Assembly: GCF_000744945.1 (NCBI RefSeq) | Contig: NZ_JQMX01000001.1 | Coordinates: 2,914,001-2,978,000, forward strand | DNA from: Carnobacterium maltaromaticum DSM 20342 | GTDB taxonomy: Bacteria > Bacillota > Bacilli > Lactobacillales > Carnobacteriaceae | Length of the DNA: 64,000 bases | Direction: 5' to 3' | Shown: positions 54,710 to 63,768 of the stretch, piece by piece | Position numbering within the stretch: the stretch's first letter is position 1 | How the letters are laid out: each line of letters starts with the position of its first letter | Made by a program: the position numbers and the translations under genes | The notes under the pieces: model-generated | The model's input: the letters and a program-made list of their open reading frames with translations, nothing else | The model's database searches: none | What the model was told of the DNA's origin: nothing

Positions 54710-55393
54710 TTGTTACGCTTATTAGTAGTGGAAGATGACGAACGATTGTCTGCAAATATTATTGAAATGACGGAAGACTTTTTAAAAGGGGATCAAGCAT
54801 ATGATGGAGCAGACGGTCTTTATCAGGCAGAACAAAATATCTATGATGTGATTATATTAGATTTAATGATGCCTGAGATGAATGGGTATGAAGTATTAAA
54901 AGAGCTGCGGAGGCGTAAAGTTGAAACACCTGTGTTAATTTTAACAGCCAAAGATGGCTTAGATGATAAGATTCAAGGATTTGAAGTCGGCGCAGATGAT
55001 TATTTAGTAAAGCCATTTCATCGTGAAGAATTAATTATGCGTCTGAAAGCATTGCTAAAACGCAATCATAGTGGGTTTATGGAAAATCAAATTAACCATC
55101 AGGAATTAGTTTTAAATCTACAAAATAAAACAGCGAAGATTGGCGAACAAATTCTTGTGTTAAACGGCAAAGAATTTGATTTATTAGAATACTTTATTCA
55201 AAATCCAGAAATGATTGTGACGAAAGAACAAATTTTTGATCGTATCTGGGGCTTTGATTCTGAAACATCCTTAAGTGTTGTAGAAGTCTATATGAGTAAT
55301 TTACGCAAAAAGCTAAAACCTTATGGATATGACGAAGGGATTAAAACCTTGAGAAATGTTGGCTATATGCTAACAGCTGTGACGAGCGTATGA
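54710..55393 (+). CDS. OmpR-family response regulator
   Basis: This 227-residue regulator starts with TTG at 54710 after GGGGGG. The receiver domain has the acidic pair at EDDE, phospho-acceptor D51 in ILDLMMPE, T in LTAKDG and K in VKPFH. A C-terminal winged helix (~130-225) ends TLRNVGYML. It is coupled by a four-base overlap to the sensor kinase and controls genes that cannot be named from the sequence. There is no obvious target operon beside it. Confidence 0.92.
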   Translation: MLRLLVVEDDERLSANIIEMTEDFLKGDQAYDGADGLYQAEQNIYDVIILDLMMPEMNGYEVLKELRRRKVETPVLILTAKDGLDDKIQGFEVGADDYLVKPFHREELIMRLKALLKRNHSGFMENQINHQELVLNLQNKTAKIGEQILVLNGKEFDLLEYFIQNPEMIVTKEQIFDRIWGFDSETSLSVVEVYMSNLRKKLKPYGYDEGIKTLRNVGYMLTAVTSV

Positions 55394-56685
55394 AAAATAA
55401 AATTGAGAAAAAACAACAACGTCGCTTTTTTATATACAATATGGTTGCCTTTGCTTTAATCTTTATCGCTTTTGGTTTTATTATCTTTTTTCAAGTGCAA
55501 ACGTCACTCTATTCTAGAGTGGATGAAGATTTATTAAAGCAGGCTGAACTACGTGGTTCATTTGAACCAAATGGTGCATTTAGCGGAGCACCACCAGGGG
55601 AGTTATCACGGCTACCAGATAAAGATGTAACACTAAAAGGTCAAGGGCGTTTTGTCCCGATTGAATGGGACAGCGAAGGGAATATTTTAAATAAAGAAGC
55701 GATTGGGACTCAACTTTATGATGAGTTAAGCACTGGTTTTAAGCTAGCTACATCGAAGTTAGAGACAGTTCACTCTGTTACTCTGGATAGTGGAAGTTCT
55801 TTTCGTTATGTCGTTTATAAAGCTCCCAGTTCAAATAGTAGTGACGTAACGTATCTACAGTTTATTAGTCGTGTAGATGCTGAAAAACAATTAGCTGAAA
55901 ATTTTGGACGCATTCTAATTATTTGTTCCATCGGATCTTGGATACTGTCTATTTTTGCTAGTTATTACCTTTCACAAAAAGCCATGAGTCCAGTTTTAGC
56001 CTCTTGGCGCAAGCAGACAGAATTTGTTGCCAATGCTTCCCATGAACTACGAACGCCATTAACCATCATTCAAAATAAGCTAGAACTTTTATTAACCAAA
56101 CCAAACGATCGGATTATTGATCAAATGGAGCCCATTGCTCTATCTCTTAGTGAGATTAGGCATTTAAGTAAAATGACAAGTGACTTATTATTGTTGTCTC
56201 GTGCAGATTCTAATGCGACTGTATTATCAGAAGAAATGGTGGATTTAAATCGCTTTGTGACAGAAGTGATAGCCCCCTATAAAGAAATTGCAGAGAGCAA
56301 AGAAATGACAATTTGGACTCAATTAGATAGCAATCGTGTCAGTAAAATCGACCCAATCAGAATTCAACAATTGTTGGTTATCCTGTTAGATAATAGTTTA
56401 AAGTATAGTCAAGCAGGTGATAGTATCGGAATTACGACAGAAGTTAAAGACCATTATTGGATTGTTGAAGTTCGTGATACTGGCCAAGGAATTGCAGAAG
56501 AAAATCGAGAAAAAGTTTTTGAACGATTTTATCGTGAAGAAAAATCAAGAAATCGAGAGACTGGTGGAACTGGATTAGGATTAGCCATTGCTAAATGGAT
56601 TGTTGATTTACACAAAGGAAAAATTGAGATTTTGGACAATCTACCTAAAGGAACGATCTTCAGAGTGAAAATACCAATTAAGTAA
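55390..56685 (+). CDS. Sensor histidine kinase
   Basis: The product has 431 residues. The first helix is at ~14-34, followed by an extracellular sensor loop (~35-175) and a second helix at ~176-196. The HisKA domain has H218 in NASHELRTP, and the HATPase domain has N box DNSLKYS, G1 DTGQGIA, F box FERFYR and G2 GGTGLGLAI. The kinase and the overlapping regulator gene form one operon. The sensor loop matches no named domain that I recognise, so the stimulus is unknown. A terminator follows. Confidence 0.92.
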   Translation: MKNKIEKKQQRRFFIYNMVAFALIFIAFGFIIFFQVQTSLYSRVDEDLLKQAELRGSFEPNGAFSGAPPGELSRLPDKDVTLKGQGRFVPIEWDSEGNILNKEAIGTQLYDELSTGFKLATSKLETVHSVTLDSGSSFRYVVYKAPSSNSSDVTYLQFISRVDAEKQLAENFGRILIICSIGSWILSIFASYYLSQKAMSPVLASWRKQTEFVANASHELRTPLTIIQNKLELLLTKPNDRIIDQMEPIALSLSEIRHLSKMTSDLLLLSRADSNATVLSEEMVDLNRFVTEVIAPYKEIAESKEMTIWTQLDSNRVSKIDPIRIQQLLVILLDNSLKYSQAGDSIGITTEVKDHYWIVEVRDTGQGIAEENREKVFERFYREEKSRNRETGGTGLGLAIAKWIVDLHKGKIEILDNLPKGTIFRVKIPIK

Positions 56686-56700
56686 AATGTGTAAAACTTA

Positions 56701-56736
56701 AAAAGTTATCCACTAGTTTTTGGGGATAACTTTTGA
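56701..56736 (+). terminator. Rho-independent terminator of the two-component operon
   Basis: AAAAGTTATCCAC pairs with GGGGATAACTTTT around TAGTTTTT. The left arm contains a DnaA-box-like sequence. Confidence 0.75.
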
Positions 56737-56923
56737 AATCGGTGTATATCCTTTTAAATATGAATTAGAAAAAGGTGTTATTCATTTTTTTTAACAGGTT
56801 ATGCACAATAGCGGTGGATAACCCTGTGGATATAAAGTGTTTTTATCCACAAGTTGTGGGTAACTATGAAAAAGACTTAAAAAACAGGTAAAATTATTAA
56901 AGAATAGATAAGTCTGTGGACAA
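56706..56923. promoter_or_regulatory. Cluster of DnaA-box-like 9-mers
   Basis: Seven matches to TTATNCACA with at most one mismatch lie in 218 bases: 56706 (+, TTATCCACT), 56799 (+, TTATGCACA, exact), 56813 (-, TTATCCACC), 56825 (-, ATATCCACA), 56843 (+, TTATCCACA, exact), 56855 (-, TTACCCACA) and 56915 (-, TTGTCCACA). The sites lie between two genes with no replication function. No dnaA or dnaN gene is nearby. Confidence 0.6.
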
Positions 56924-56950
56924 GCTTATGCTTGGACTAAAATAAAGGAG

Positions 56951-56956
56951 TATAAT
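56951..56956 (+). promoter_or_regulatory. -10 box of the metallo-hydrolase gene
   Basis: TATAAT lies 31 bases before the TTG start at 56988. TTGGAC lies 13 bases upstream, too close for a normal -35, so the promoter may need an activator. Confidence 0.35.
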
Positions 56957-56987
56957 GGTAGTAGTTTAATGAAAGGGATGAACCATT

Positions 56988-57929
56988 TTGAGTCAAGAAA
57001 AAATATCGTTAGTTGATACAGGAATCTATATACTCAAAAAGAAAATCAAAGGAGAAAATAAATTAAAGCCTAGAAACCCACTTCCAGCTGAAACAATTGA
57101 TGTAAAAAAACTGGATTTAGCAACAGACCAAGTTTTTTGGTTAGGGCACTCGGCAGCGCTCCTTATTTTAAATCAAAAAGTCATTTTGTTAGATCCGATG
57201 TTAGGCAAACATGCCTCTCCATTACCTATTGCTTACCCACGTTTTGAGGGACAGCGACCATTAGATTTAGCAGAATTTGAATGGATTGATTTGGTTTTAT
57301 TCACTCACAATCATTATGATCATTTAGACAAATCGAGTATTTTAAAAATAAAAAATAAAGTTGAATTATTTTTAGTCCCTGTAGGAATGAAAAATACCCT
57401 AGTTCGTTGGGGAATAGCTCCTAAAAGAGTCAAAGAGATTTCTTGGAATCAAGACGTTTTACTTGATGAATTAACCATTACAGCAACTCCAACGCAACAT
57501 TCTACAGGTCGCGGCTTATTTGATCAAAATAAAAGCCAAGCTAACTCTTGGGTTTTGAAAAGTCCAAAAACCAGCTTATTTCTTTCTGGAGATAGTTCTT
57601 ATGCAGACCATTTTAAGGAAATCGGGAACCAGTATGGACCTTTTGATTTAGCTTTAATGGAGTGCGGTCAATATAATCCAAAATGGAAAGAGTCCCATAT
57701 GTTTCCTGATGAAACAGTTTCAGCAGTAATCGATAGCCAAGCTAAGAAATTTATACCAATTCACTGGGCAGGTTTTGCACTATCTTTCCATCCTTGGCAA
57801 GAACCCGTTGAAAAAGCGAGCCAAGAAGCAGTTAAACAAGGTATTCAAATGGATACACCAATGATTGGACAACAATATAAAATTCATGCAGAAAATGTCA
57901 CGAATAAATGGTGGCGAAAAGTAGATTAA
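56988..57929 (+). CDS. Metallo-beta-lactamase-fold hydrolase (UlaG/NAPE-PLD-like)
   Basis: This 313-residue cytoplasmic hydrolase has the metal motif H107-x-H109-x-D111-H112 in THNHYDHLD, preceded by the WLGHSAALL strand near residue 50. It then has SGDSSYADHF near 204, holding a metal aspartate, and PIHWAGFALSFHPW near 260. These match the NAPE-PLD/UlaG-like branch, which acts on phosphodiesters, lactones or similar. It starts with TTG after GAAAGGG. A small gene follows at 21 bases and is probably co-transcribed. The substrate is unknown. Confidence 0.82.
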   Translation: MSQEKISLVDTGIYILKKKIKGENKLKPRNPLPAETIDVKKLDLATDQVFWLGHSAALLILNQKVILLDPMLGKHASPLPIAYPRFEGQRPLDLAEFEWIDLVLFTHNHYDHLDKSSILKIKNKVELFLVPVGMKNTLVRWGIAPKRVKEISWNQDVLLDELTITATPTQHSTGRGLFDQNKSQANSWVLKSPKTSLFLSGDSSYADHFKEIGNQYGPFDLALMECGQYNPKWKESHMFPDETVSAVIDSQAKKFIPIHWAGFALSFHPWQEPVEKASQEAVKQGIQMDTPMIGQQYKIHAENVTNKWWRKVD

Positions 57930-57950
57930 TAAAAGAAAGTTGGTGCTATA

Positions 57951-58232
57951 ATGGATGGAAGTGAAGCTCTAAATTATTTAATAGAGAAAACCAAAAATTG
58001 GCCGGAAATGGTGATTTTTGTCAATTGGGGAATGGATTCAAACACACGAGAAGTAACATTGGTAGCTGCCTATAGTCATTTGATAACAGAAAAAGCTAGC
58101 TTTTTAAAAGATGGAACGGAACAAGGCATTCAAGGAACGTTCTTTGCCTTAACAGAAAAAATATTTTCCAAAAAAAGATTAAATCAATGGTTAGAAGAGA
58201 TACATTTAGAAAAAGCAGATGCTAGAGGTTAA
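57951..58232 (+). CDS. Small hypothetical protein
   Basis: This 93-residue soluble protein starts MDGSEALNYLIEKTKNWPEM and has mixed alpha/beta character. It has no signal peptide, membrane helix or metal motif. It follows the metallo-hydrolase gene by 21 bases and shares its terminator, so a related task is possible. The ribosome-binding site (AAAGAAAG) is weak. I do not recognise a family. Confidence 0.6.
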   Translation: MDGSEALNYLIEKTKNWPEMVIFVNWGMDSNTREVTLVAAYSHLITEKASFLKDGTEQGIQGTFFALTEKIFSKKRLNQWLEEIHLEKADARG

Positions 58233-58260
58233 GGACATTTCTTGTTCTTAACCTTTTTTA
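58226..58260 (+). terminator. Rho-independent terminator overlapping the stop of the small gene
   Basis: AGGTTAAG pairs with CTTAACCT, followed by T residues. The left arm includes the stop codon of the preceding gene. Confidence 0.8.
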
Positions 58261-58406
58261 TTTCTTTAATCAAGGCTCAATGTTTATACTTTTAAATATC
58301 TCTTGTATTTAAATTGAGTTCTTGTAATAATAAAGATAAGAAATACATCAAAAATCAATTTAGTTAAAATTCAGACAAACTAGTTTCAAGAAAGGTATAT
58401 GTTTAA

Positions 58407-60026
58407 ATGACTAGCTGGGAAATATTAGAAATTGAACAAACAAATGACAAAAAAGCAATAAAAAAAGCATATGCAAAAAAGTTGAAAAAAATGAATAGAG
58501 AAGAAGATGTTGCTAGCTTTCAAGAACTAAAAGAAGCATTTGATCGAGCGATTAATTGGACAAAAAATCAAAAAGAAGAGAACACTAACTATATAAAAAA
58601 AGAAGCTTTATACAATAATGATGCTGATAGTATGGAATATAAATTATCAGCTGAAAACCAAAAAGAATTATCTGAGTGGATTGATAGTAAAAAAGCTTAT
58701 TGGTTTGATTTTAATTTAAATTCTAGTCAAAATAACGTAATCAAAAATAATTTAGTTACTCAATTAAGTGAATTCATATTGATGAAAGGCTTAACTAAAT
58801 GGCTATTTATGAGTGGGGATCAAAAAGAAATTCTTCTTTCAAAGCAATTGGAGAAGCTAATTTTTCAATCAGAAGAAGTAGTGGATGAAGTGCAACTAGA
58901 ATTAGTCTACTATGAGGTTAATAAATTATATGGTGATTTTAAACGTCGTATTAAACTAGAAAACTGGGAAAAACTTTTTGAAAATAAAATTATTCGATTG
59001 ACTAAAGACTATGAAGAGCAACAAGCATTTTTTACTGATTTTTTACTAACGAACTATTATTATTTACCTCAACCCGTTGTTAGTTTTTTATGGAAGACTT
59101 TTTACTTAGAAGAATATACAAGTATTTCCATGAAAAGTTACAGTCATGGGGAAATAACTGATAGAATAGAGCAAATAAAAAAATTGCCGAACTTTTCATT
59201 TGACCTTCTTATTGATTTAGAAGAAAAAGTTCGACAAAAATTTCTAGAAGCAAGATTAGTTGCTTATTTCTATATAGAAAAGGGGCAATTTGTATTAGGA
59301 GAGAGAAAGATTTCAGAAGCACAACGTTACTTTGATTCCGATCCTGAACTTCTTTTAATGAAAACTTATTTTCAGATTAAAGATAGTAAAAATGGATATG
59401 TGTGGTTAATAAAATTTATGGCTTATTTACCAACTATTTTAATTTTAAATAAAATTATTAAACTAGATCCAACGAATCCAGTAGCCCGAATTTATCGTGC
59501 TTATTTCAAAACTTCTCTTAAATTTACCGTGAATAAAGAAGATCTTACTTATCTAAACGTAGCAGAAGAATGTGACTTTTTTGAAAAAAATTATATTTTA
59601 GGTTGGTTAGCAGTTGAAAGACATTCTTATCAAGAAGCATATGATTGGTTGCTAAATCTGGATGATTACCGAGAAGCATATAGTCGAAAAAGAATAACAA
59701 AAGCGATTAGAAAATTGAAAAAACAAGAACAGAGCAAAACAAAAAAGAATAGATATAAACAAGAATTACGTTTTTACTCGCTCATTTCTTTTCTGCCTCT
59801 TTATTTAAAAAGAAAGCCATTAGTAAAATTAGTGTGCGTGTTTTTATATTTCTATCTGATTGGAGCAGTCGTTTTAACAGGAACATTAGCTAGCTTCTTT
59901 CTGTATTGTATTCTCTGTTTACTAGGTATAAGTATGTTCTCATACCCTATCCGCAATCGTTATGTTAGAAGAATGCATGAGTACTATAAACAAAATGCAC
60001 CCAATTTTTATAAAAATCAATCATAA
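58407..60026 (+). CDS. Degenerate J-domain membrane protein
   Basis: This 539-residue protein begins with a J-domain-like helix pair (residues 1-55: SWEILEIEQTNDKKAIKKAY, then FQELKEAFDRAINW). The loop that should carry HPD reads MNREED, so it probably cannot stimulate an Hsp70. A long helical repeat-like middle (~70-430) is lysine- and glutamate-rich. It ends with two hydrophobic helices (~465-510) and a basic tail. In related proteins this layout is anchored in the membrane. Role unknown. The ribosome-binding site is AAAGG. It converges with proA at a shared terminator. Confidence 0.7.
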   Translation: MTSWEILEIEQTNDKKAIKKAYAKKLKKMNREEDVASFQELKEAFDRAINWTKNQKEENTNYIKKEALYNNDADSMEYKLSAENQKELSEWIDSKKAYWFDFNLNSSQNNVIKNNLVTQLSEFILMKGLTKWLFMSGDQKEILLSKQLEKLIFQSEEVVDEVQLELVYYEVNKLYGDFKRRIKLENWEKLFENKIIRLTKDYEEQQAFFTDFLLTNYYYLPQPVVSFLWKTFYLEEYTSISMKSYSHGEITDRIEQIKKLPNFSFDLLIDLEEKVRQKFLEARLVAYFYIEKGQFVLGERKISEAQRYFDSDPELLLMKTYFQIKDSKNGYVWLIKFMAYLPTILILNKIIKLDPTNPVARIYRAYFKTSLKFTVNKEDLTYLNVAEECDFFEKNYILGWLAVERHSYQEAYDWLLNLDDYREAYSRKRITKAIRKLKKQEQSKTKKNRYKQELRFYSLISFLPLYLKRKPLVKLVCVFLYFYLIGAVVLTGTLASFFLYCILCLLGISMFSYPIRNRYVRRMHEYYKQNAPNFYKNQS

Positions 60027-60029
60027 CTA

Positions 60030-60067
60030 AAAAACGACTTGGCTATTTTTAGTCAAGTCGTTTTTCA
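60030..60067. terminator. Bidirectional terminator between J-domain gene and proA
   Basis: AAAACGACTTGGC pairs with GTCAAGTCGTTTT, with A and T runs on both sides. Confidence 0.88.
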
Positions 60068-61312
60068 TTATCTAATTTGACCTTCACCAAAAATAATATA
60101 TTTTGTTGAAGTAAGTTCTGTTAGTCCCATTGGTCCTCTGGCATGAAGTTTTTGTGTACTGATGCCAATTTCGGCACCAAAACCAAACTCAAAACCGTCT
60201 GTAAAGCGTGTCGAAGCATTGATATAAACAGCAGCCGAATCAATTTCACGATGAAATTGTTGACCATGGAAATAGTTATCTGTGACAATCGCTTCTGAAT
60301 GACCCGTACTATAATGATTAATATGTTGAATCGCTTCATCAAGAGAATCAACTACCTTAACAGCTAAAATAAAATCAGAAAATTCAGTTTCCCAATCACT
60401 TTCAGTAGCAGGAATAGCTGTTTCTAAAAGAGCTAATGCTCGTTCATCGGCACGTAATTCGACATTATATTCGACTAAAGCTTTTTCAATCACTGGTAAA
60501 AATTCAGCCGCTACAGCTTCATGAATCACCAAAGTTTCCAAAGCGTTACAAACAGAAGGGCGAGTGCATTTTCCATTCACAATAATATCCGTTGCCATTT
60601 TTAACTGAGCAGCAGAATCTACATATACATGGCAGTTTCCGGTTCCTGTTTCAATCACAGGAACGGTTGCTGTTTCTAAAACCGTTTGAATTAGACGAGC
60701 ACCGCCGCGTGGAATTAAGACATCTAGATATCGATTTAGGCGCATCAATTCACGAGCAGTTTCCCTAGAGGTATCTGTCACTAATTGAATTGCTGCTGGT
60801 GGGAAAGCAGTAGTTGCTAAAGCATCTTGTAAGATTGTTACTAAGATTTGGTTGGAGTGAATCGCTTCTTTACCACCTCGCAAAATAACAGCATTGCCAG
60901 ATTTAAAGCAAAGTGCACCAGCATCCGTTGTCACATTAGGACGAGATTCATAAATAATCCCAATCACTCCTAAAGGCACTCTTTGTTGGCCAATCATTAA
61001 ACCAGCTTCATTTTTCCACATGCCATTAACTTCACCGATTGGATCAGGTAATTCAGCAATTTCTAAAATACCGTCTGCCATGTCTTGAATGCGTTCTTTA
61101 GTTAAAAGGAGACGATCAATCATCGGTTCAGGAATCCCATTTGCCTGAGCTTGTTCGATATCCCAATGGTTTGCTGCAATAATTTCAGCGCTATGCGCCA
61201 GTAAAGCTGCGCTCATTGTTCTTAAAGCTGCATTTTTTTCTTGTGTACTGGCTTGTGCTTGATAACGAGAAGCTTTTTTAGCTTGCTCTCCAAGCTGAAT
61301 TAATGTGTCCAT
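60068..61312 (-). CDS. proA: Gamma-glutamyl phosphate reductase
   Basis: This 414-residue NADPH-dependent enzyme makes glutamate-5-semialdehyde for proline synthesis. The catalytic cysteine lies in [19 protein letters not shown] near residue 250, and [17 protein letters not shown] near 111 and [10 protein letters not shown] near 145 bind the cofactor and substrate. The length is normal for ProA. It is the last gene of a GNAT-proB-proA unit, 47 bases after proB, with AAGGAG ahead of its ATG. Confidence 0.95.
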   Translation of the reverse strand: MDTLIQLGEQAKKASRYQAQASTQEKNAALRTMSAALLAHSAEIIAANHWDIEQAQANGIPEPMIDRLLLTKERIQDMADGILEIAELPDPIGEVNGMWKNEAGLMIGQQRVPLGVIGIIYESRPNVTTDAGALCFKSGNAVILRGGKEAIHSNQILVTILQDALATTAFPPAAIQLVTDTSRETARELMRLNRYLDVLIPRGGARLIQTVLETATVPVIETGTGNCHVYVDSAAQLKMATDIIVNGKCTRPSVCNALETLVIHEAVAAEFLPVIEKALVEYNVELRADERALALLETAIPATESDWETEFSDFILAVKVVDSLDEAIQHINHYSTGHSEAIVTDNYFHGQQFHREIDSAAVYINASTRFTDGFEFGFGAEIGISTQKLHARGPMGLTELTSTKYIIFGEGQIR

Positions 61313-61359
61313 TCAATCACTCCTTTTCCTATTTTTCATTCAAAGTTAATCAGGATTTC

Positions 61360-62178
61360 TTAGCTTTTCTTTTTCAAAAAATGTGTTCCAATGTTTTCAC
61401 CATGCATAATCTCAAAAATAATAGTCGGTTCAGCACCGTTTGCTAAAATCATTTGGCTATCTTGGTTTAAGACGTGTTCTGCAGCATTTAATTTTGTAAT
61501 CATTCCGCCTGTTCCGAATTTTGATCCGTTTCCACCAGCAAGTGACAGCAAGTCAGCTGTGATTTCGTTAATCTCAGAAAACAAGCAGGCATCTTGATGG
61601 ACAGTCGGGTTCTTATCGTAAAAACCATCTATATCGGATAACATAATCAATAAATCAGCTTGTGTTAACTCGGTTACTAATGCTGAAAGGCTATCATTGT
61701 CACCAAATTTTGTTTGATGCTCTAACTCATCTACTGCAACCGTATCATTCTCATTAACAATCGGAATAATATCCATTGCTAGTAATTGATTAAAGGTATT
61801 GGTAACATTGGTACGACTTTCTGGAAATTCAATGACATCTCGCGTCAGCAATACTTGCCCGACAACTTGGCTGTAATTATTAAAAAAGTTACTATAGAGA
61901 CTCATTAATTCACTTTGCCCAACGGCAGCAACAGCTTGTTGTTGGGGAATAGTAGTTGGCCGCTCCGTTAATTTTAAACGGTGGCAACCAACCCCAATTG
62001 CTCCAGAAGAAACTAAAATAACTTCTTTTCCTTGATTTTTTAAATCAGTTAAAACAAAAGCTAATTTTTCAATGCGTTGTAAATTAATCGCGCCAGTCGG
62101 GTACATTAACGTACTGGTTCCAACCTTAATCACAATTCTTTTTAGTGTATTTAAATGAGCTCGGCTCAGTTCAACCAT
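61360..62178 (-). CDS. proB: Glutamate 5-kinase
   Basis: This 272-residue amino-acid kinase catalyses the first step of proline synthesis, from glutamate and ATP to gamma-glutamyl phosphate. It shows IVIKVGTSTLMYPTG at the N-terminus, SSGAIGVG near residue 60, IPIVNENDTV near 140, KFGDNDSLSALV near 158 and GTGGMITKLNAA near 222. The C-terminal PUA domain found in the E. coli enzyme is absent, as in several lactic acid bacteria. It lies 26 bases after the GNAT gene and before proA. Confidence 0.95.
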   Translation of the reverse strand: MVELSRAHLNTLKRIVIKVGTSTLMYPTGAINLQRIEKLAFVLTDLKNQGKEVILVSSGAIGVGCHRLKLTERPTTIPQQQAVAAVGQSELMSLYSNFFNNYSQVVGQVLLTRDVIEFPESRTNVTNTFNQLLAMDIIPIVNENDTVAVDELEHQTKFGDNDSLSALVTELTQADLLIMLSDIDGFYDKNPTVHQDACLFSEINEITADLLSLAGGNGSKFGTGGMITKLNAAEHVLNQDSQMILANGAEPTIIFEIMHGENIGTHFLKKKS

Positions 62179-62204
62179 GATTTGTTTCCTCCAGTAATTG
62201 ATGA

Positions 62205-63425
62205 TCAGAAATAATCTGAAAAATAAGGCTCGCCTTGTGGAATCACTTGCTCCAAACTTCGTAACGTGCGACTATCTGTATCTATTCGCTCCAAACGAGC
62301 TAAATAAGAAGGACGACGATAACCCATTAACATTGTCGTTAAAGTTTGAATATCAAGTTTAACCGGACTGCCAATTGGCTCACTTGTTAAGGTTAAGGAA
62401 CCTTCTTCATTAAAGGAAAGCCCAAATACTCCTTGATTCCATTCGAGCATCGGATCTTCGACTACAAAATGAAAATCAGGAACATAAACCATTTCAAATG
62501 GATATTCTTTAATAAATTCAGCGACATCGACAATTCGTGCCATAAAATTAGGTTGAATCGTCTCTACAATCTCACTATCTTCTAAAATAAAAGCAATCGG
62601 TTCATTCTTGTACAGATGTCCTTCAATTTTATCAATCATCGAAAAGTGAGCCGTGATAAAATTCCAAAGACCTTTACGCGCTTCTTGATTAATATAAAAC
62701 ATTTCTTTCATATGGAAGACATCTTCTGCAATCCAGTAAAAAAGGCAACCTGTCGGCTCGTCGTTTTCATCATAGTAAACAGCAGCAATTCGTTCGCCTT
62801 CATTCTCCCAACGCCAATATTCTTCCCAAGCCAACTCATCACGAATAAGAGCACCATGAGTAATACGCGCGAAAGCATCATAAACCGCAATCACATCTGG
62901 ATGATCTAATTCCAGTCTCTCAACATAACCTGTGACAGGAACCGTTTTGGGAAGTTGCGTATCTTTAAAAGTAAAGGTCATTTTATCTGAAATGATTTCC
63001 CAACCCTTACGACGATAATAAGGGATAGAGTAGGGGAATAGATAAGAAATCCATTGTCCATTTTTGCGCATCATTTCTAAGCTTTCTTTCATTAAATGAT
63101 GCATTAAACCCAAATTGGCATATTCAGGATATGTTCCCACACCAGTAAGTCCGCCCATTTTAAAAATTTTTCCACGAATATTTACTTCGCAAGGATAAAT
63201 AGCTAGTTGTGAAATTAATTTTTCATCATCAAACCAGCCAATGACATCGGCTTTTCTTAATACGGGTCGTTTAGCTTTGACTAAATCATCATCTTCATAG
63301 CCAACTTCCTGTAAATCTTGGTTCGTCACTTGAAATACGTAACGCAAAAGTTCATTAAATTGTTCTAAATGCTGCATATCGACTGACTTCATTTTAAATT
63401 GTTTTGTCTGGTCCTCTAATGACAT
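62205..63425 (-). CDS. Eis-like GNAT acetyltransferase with SCP2-type C-terminal domain
   Basis: This 406-residue protein has two N-terminal GNAT folds. The acetyl-CoA-binding stretch is GGLTGVGTYPEYANLGLMHH around residue 91, and YLFPYSIPYYRRKGWEI near 128 is typical of the Eis family. A C-terminal sterol-carrier-like domain (~300-406) follows. Eis-type enzymes acetylate amines on aminoglycosides, peptides or unknown targets. GAGGGA precedes the start. The gene is the first of the proBA transcription unit; the reason for this pairing is not known. Confidence 0.83.
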   Translation of the reverse strand: MSLEDQTKQFKMKSVDMQHLEQFNELLRYVFQVTNQDLQEVGYEDDDLVKAKRPVLRKADVIGWFDDEKLISQLAIYPCEVNIRGKIFKMGGLTGVGTYPEYANLGLMHHLMKESLEMMRKNGQWISYLFPYSIPYYRRKGWEIISDKMTFTFKDTQLPKTVPVTGYVERLELDHPDVIAVYDAFARITHGALIRDELAWEEYWRWENEGERIAAVYYDENDEPTGCLFYWIAEDVFHMKEMFYINQEARKGLWNFITAHFSMIDKIEGHLYKNEPIAFILEDSEIVETIQPNFMARIVDVAEFIKEYPFEMVYVPDFHFVVEDPMLEWNQGVFGLSFNEEGSLTLTSEPIGSPVKLDIQTLTTMLMGYRRPSYLARLERIDTDSRTLRSLEQVIPQGEPYFSDYF

Positions 63426-63711
63426 AAAAATCCCTCGCTCTTTTTAGTTAAAACCTGGAAGTTTCCCAGTTTTTTCATACCTAAGTTTATTATACCTATT
63501 TTAGCAGTTTCTATCCGAAAAAACTATCCTTTACGCTAGATTCACAATCAAGTTTGTTCTTTACATTTTTAAAAATAAATATTATAAAACAATGAGATTT
63601 TTTGTGATATTTCTTTACATTTAAAGTTAATTTTGTTTAAATGAAATTGAAGTAAGACATAGGCAAATAGTCGGAGGTGGTTCTATATAAGGTGAAACGT
63701 GGTAATTTTTT

Positions 63712-63725
63712 AGAAAGCGTTATCT
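63712..63725 (+). promoter_or_regulatory. cre-like catabolite control site ahead of GH18 gene
   Basis: AGAAAGCGTTATCT fits 12 of 14 positions of the CcpA consensus, with the end bases off. It is almost identical to the site at 13322 upstream of GH84. It lies 44 bases ahead of the start codon and after likely -10 candidates near 63684, a position for roadblock repression by CcpA. Confidence 0.55.
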
Positions 63726-63768
63726 TTAACTGTAAGACGAACAAATATAATTAAAAAGGAGCTTTTAT

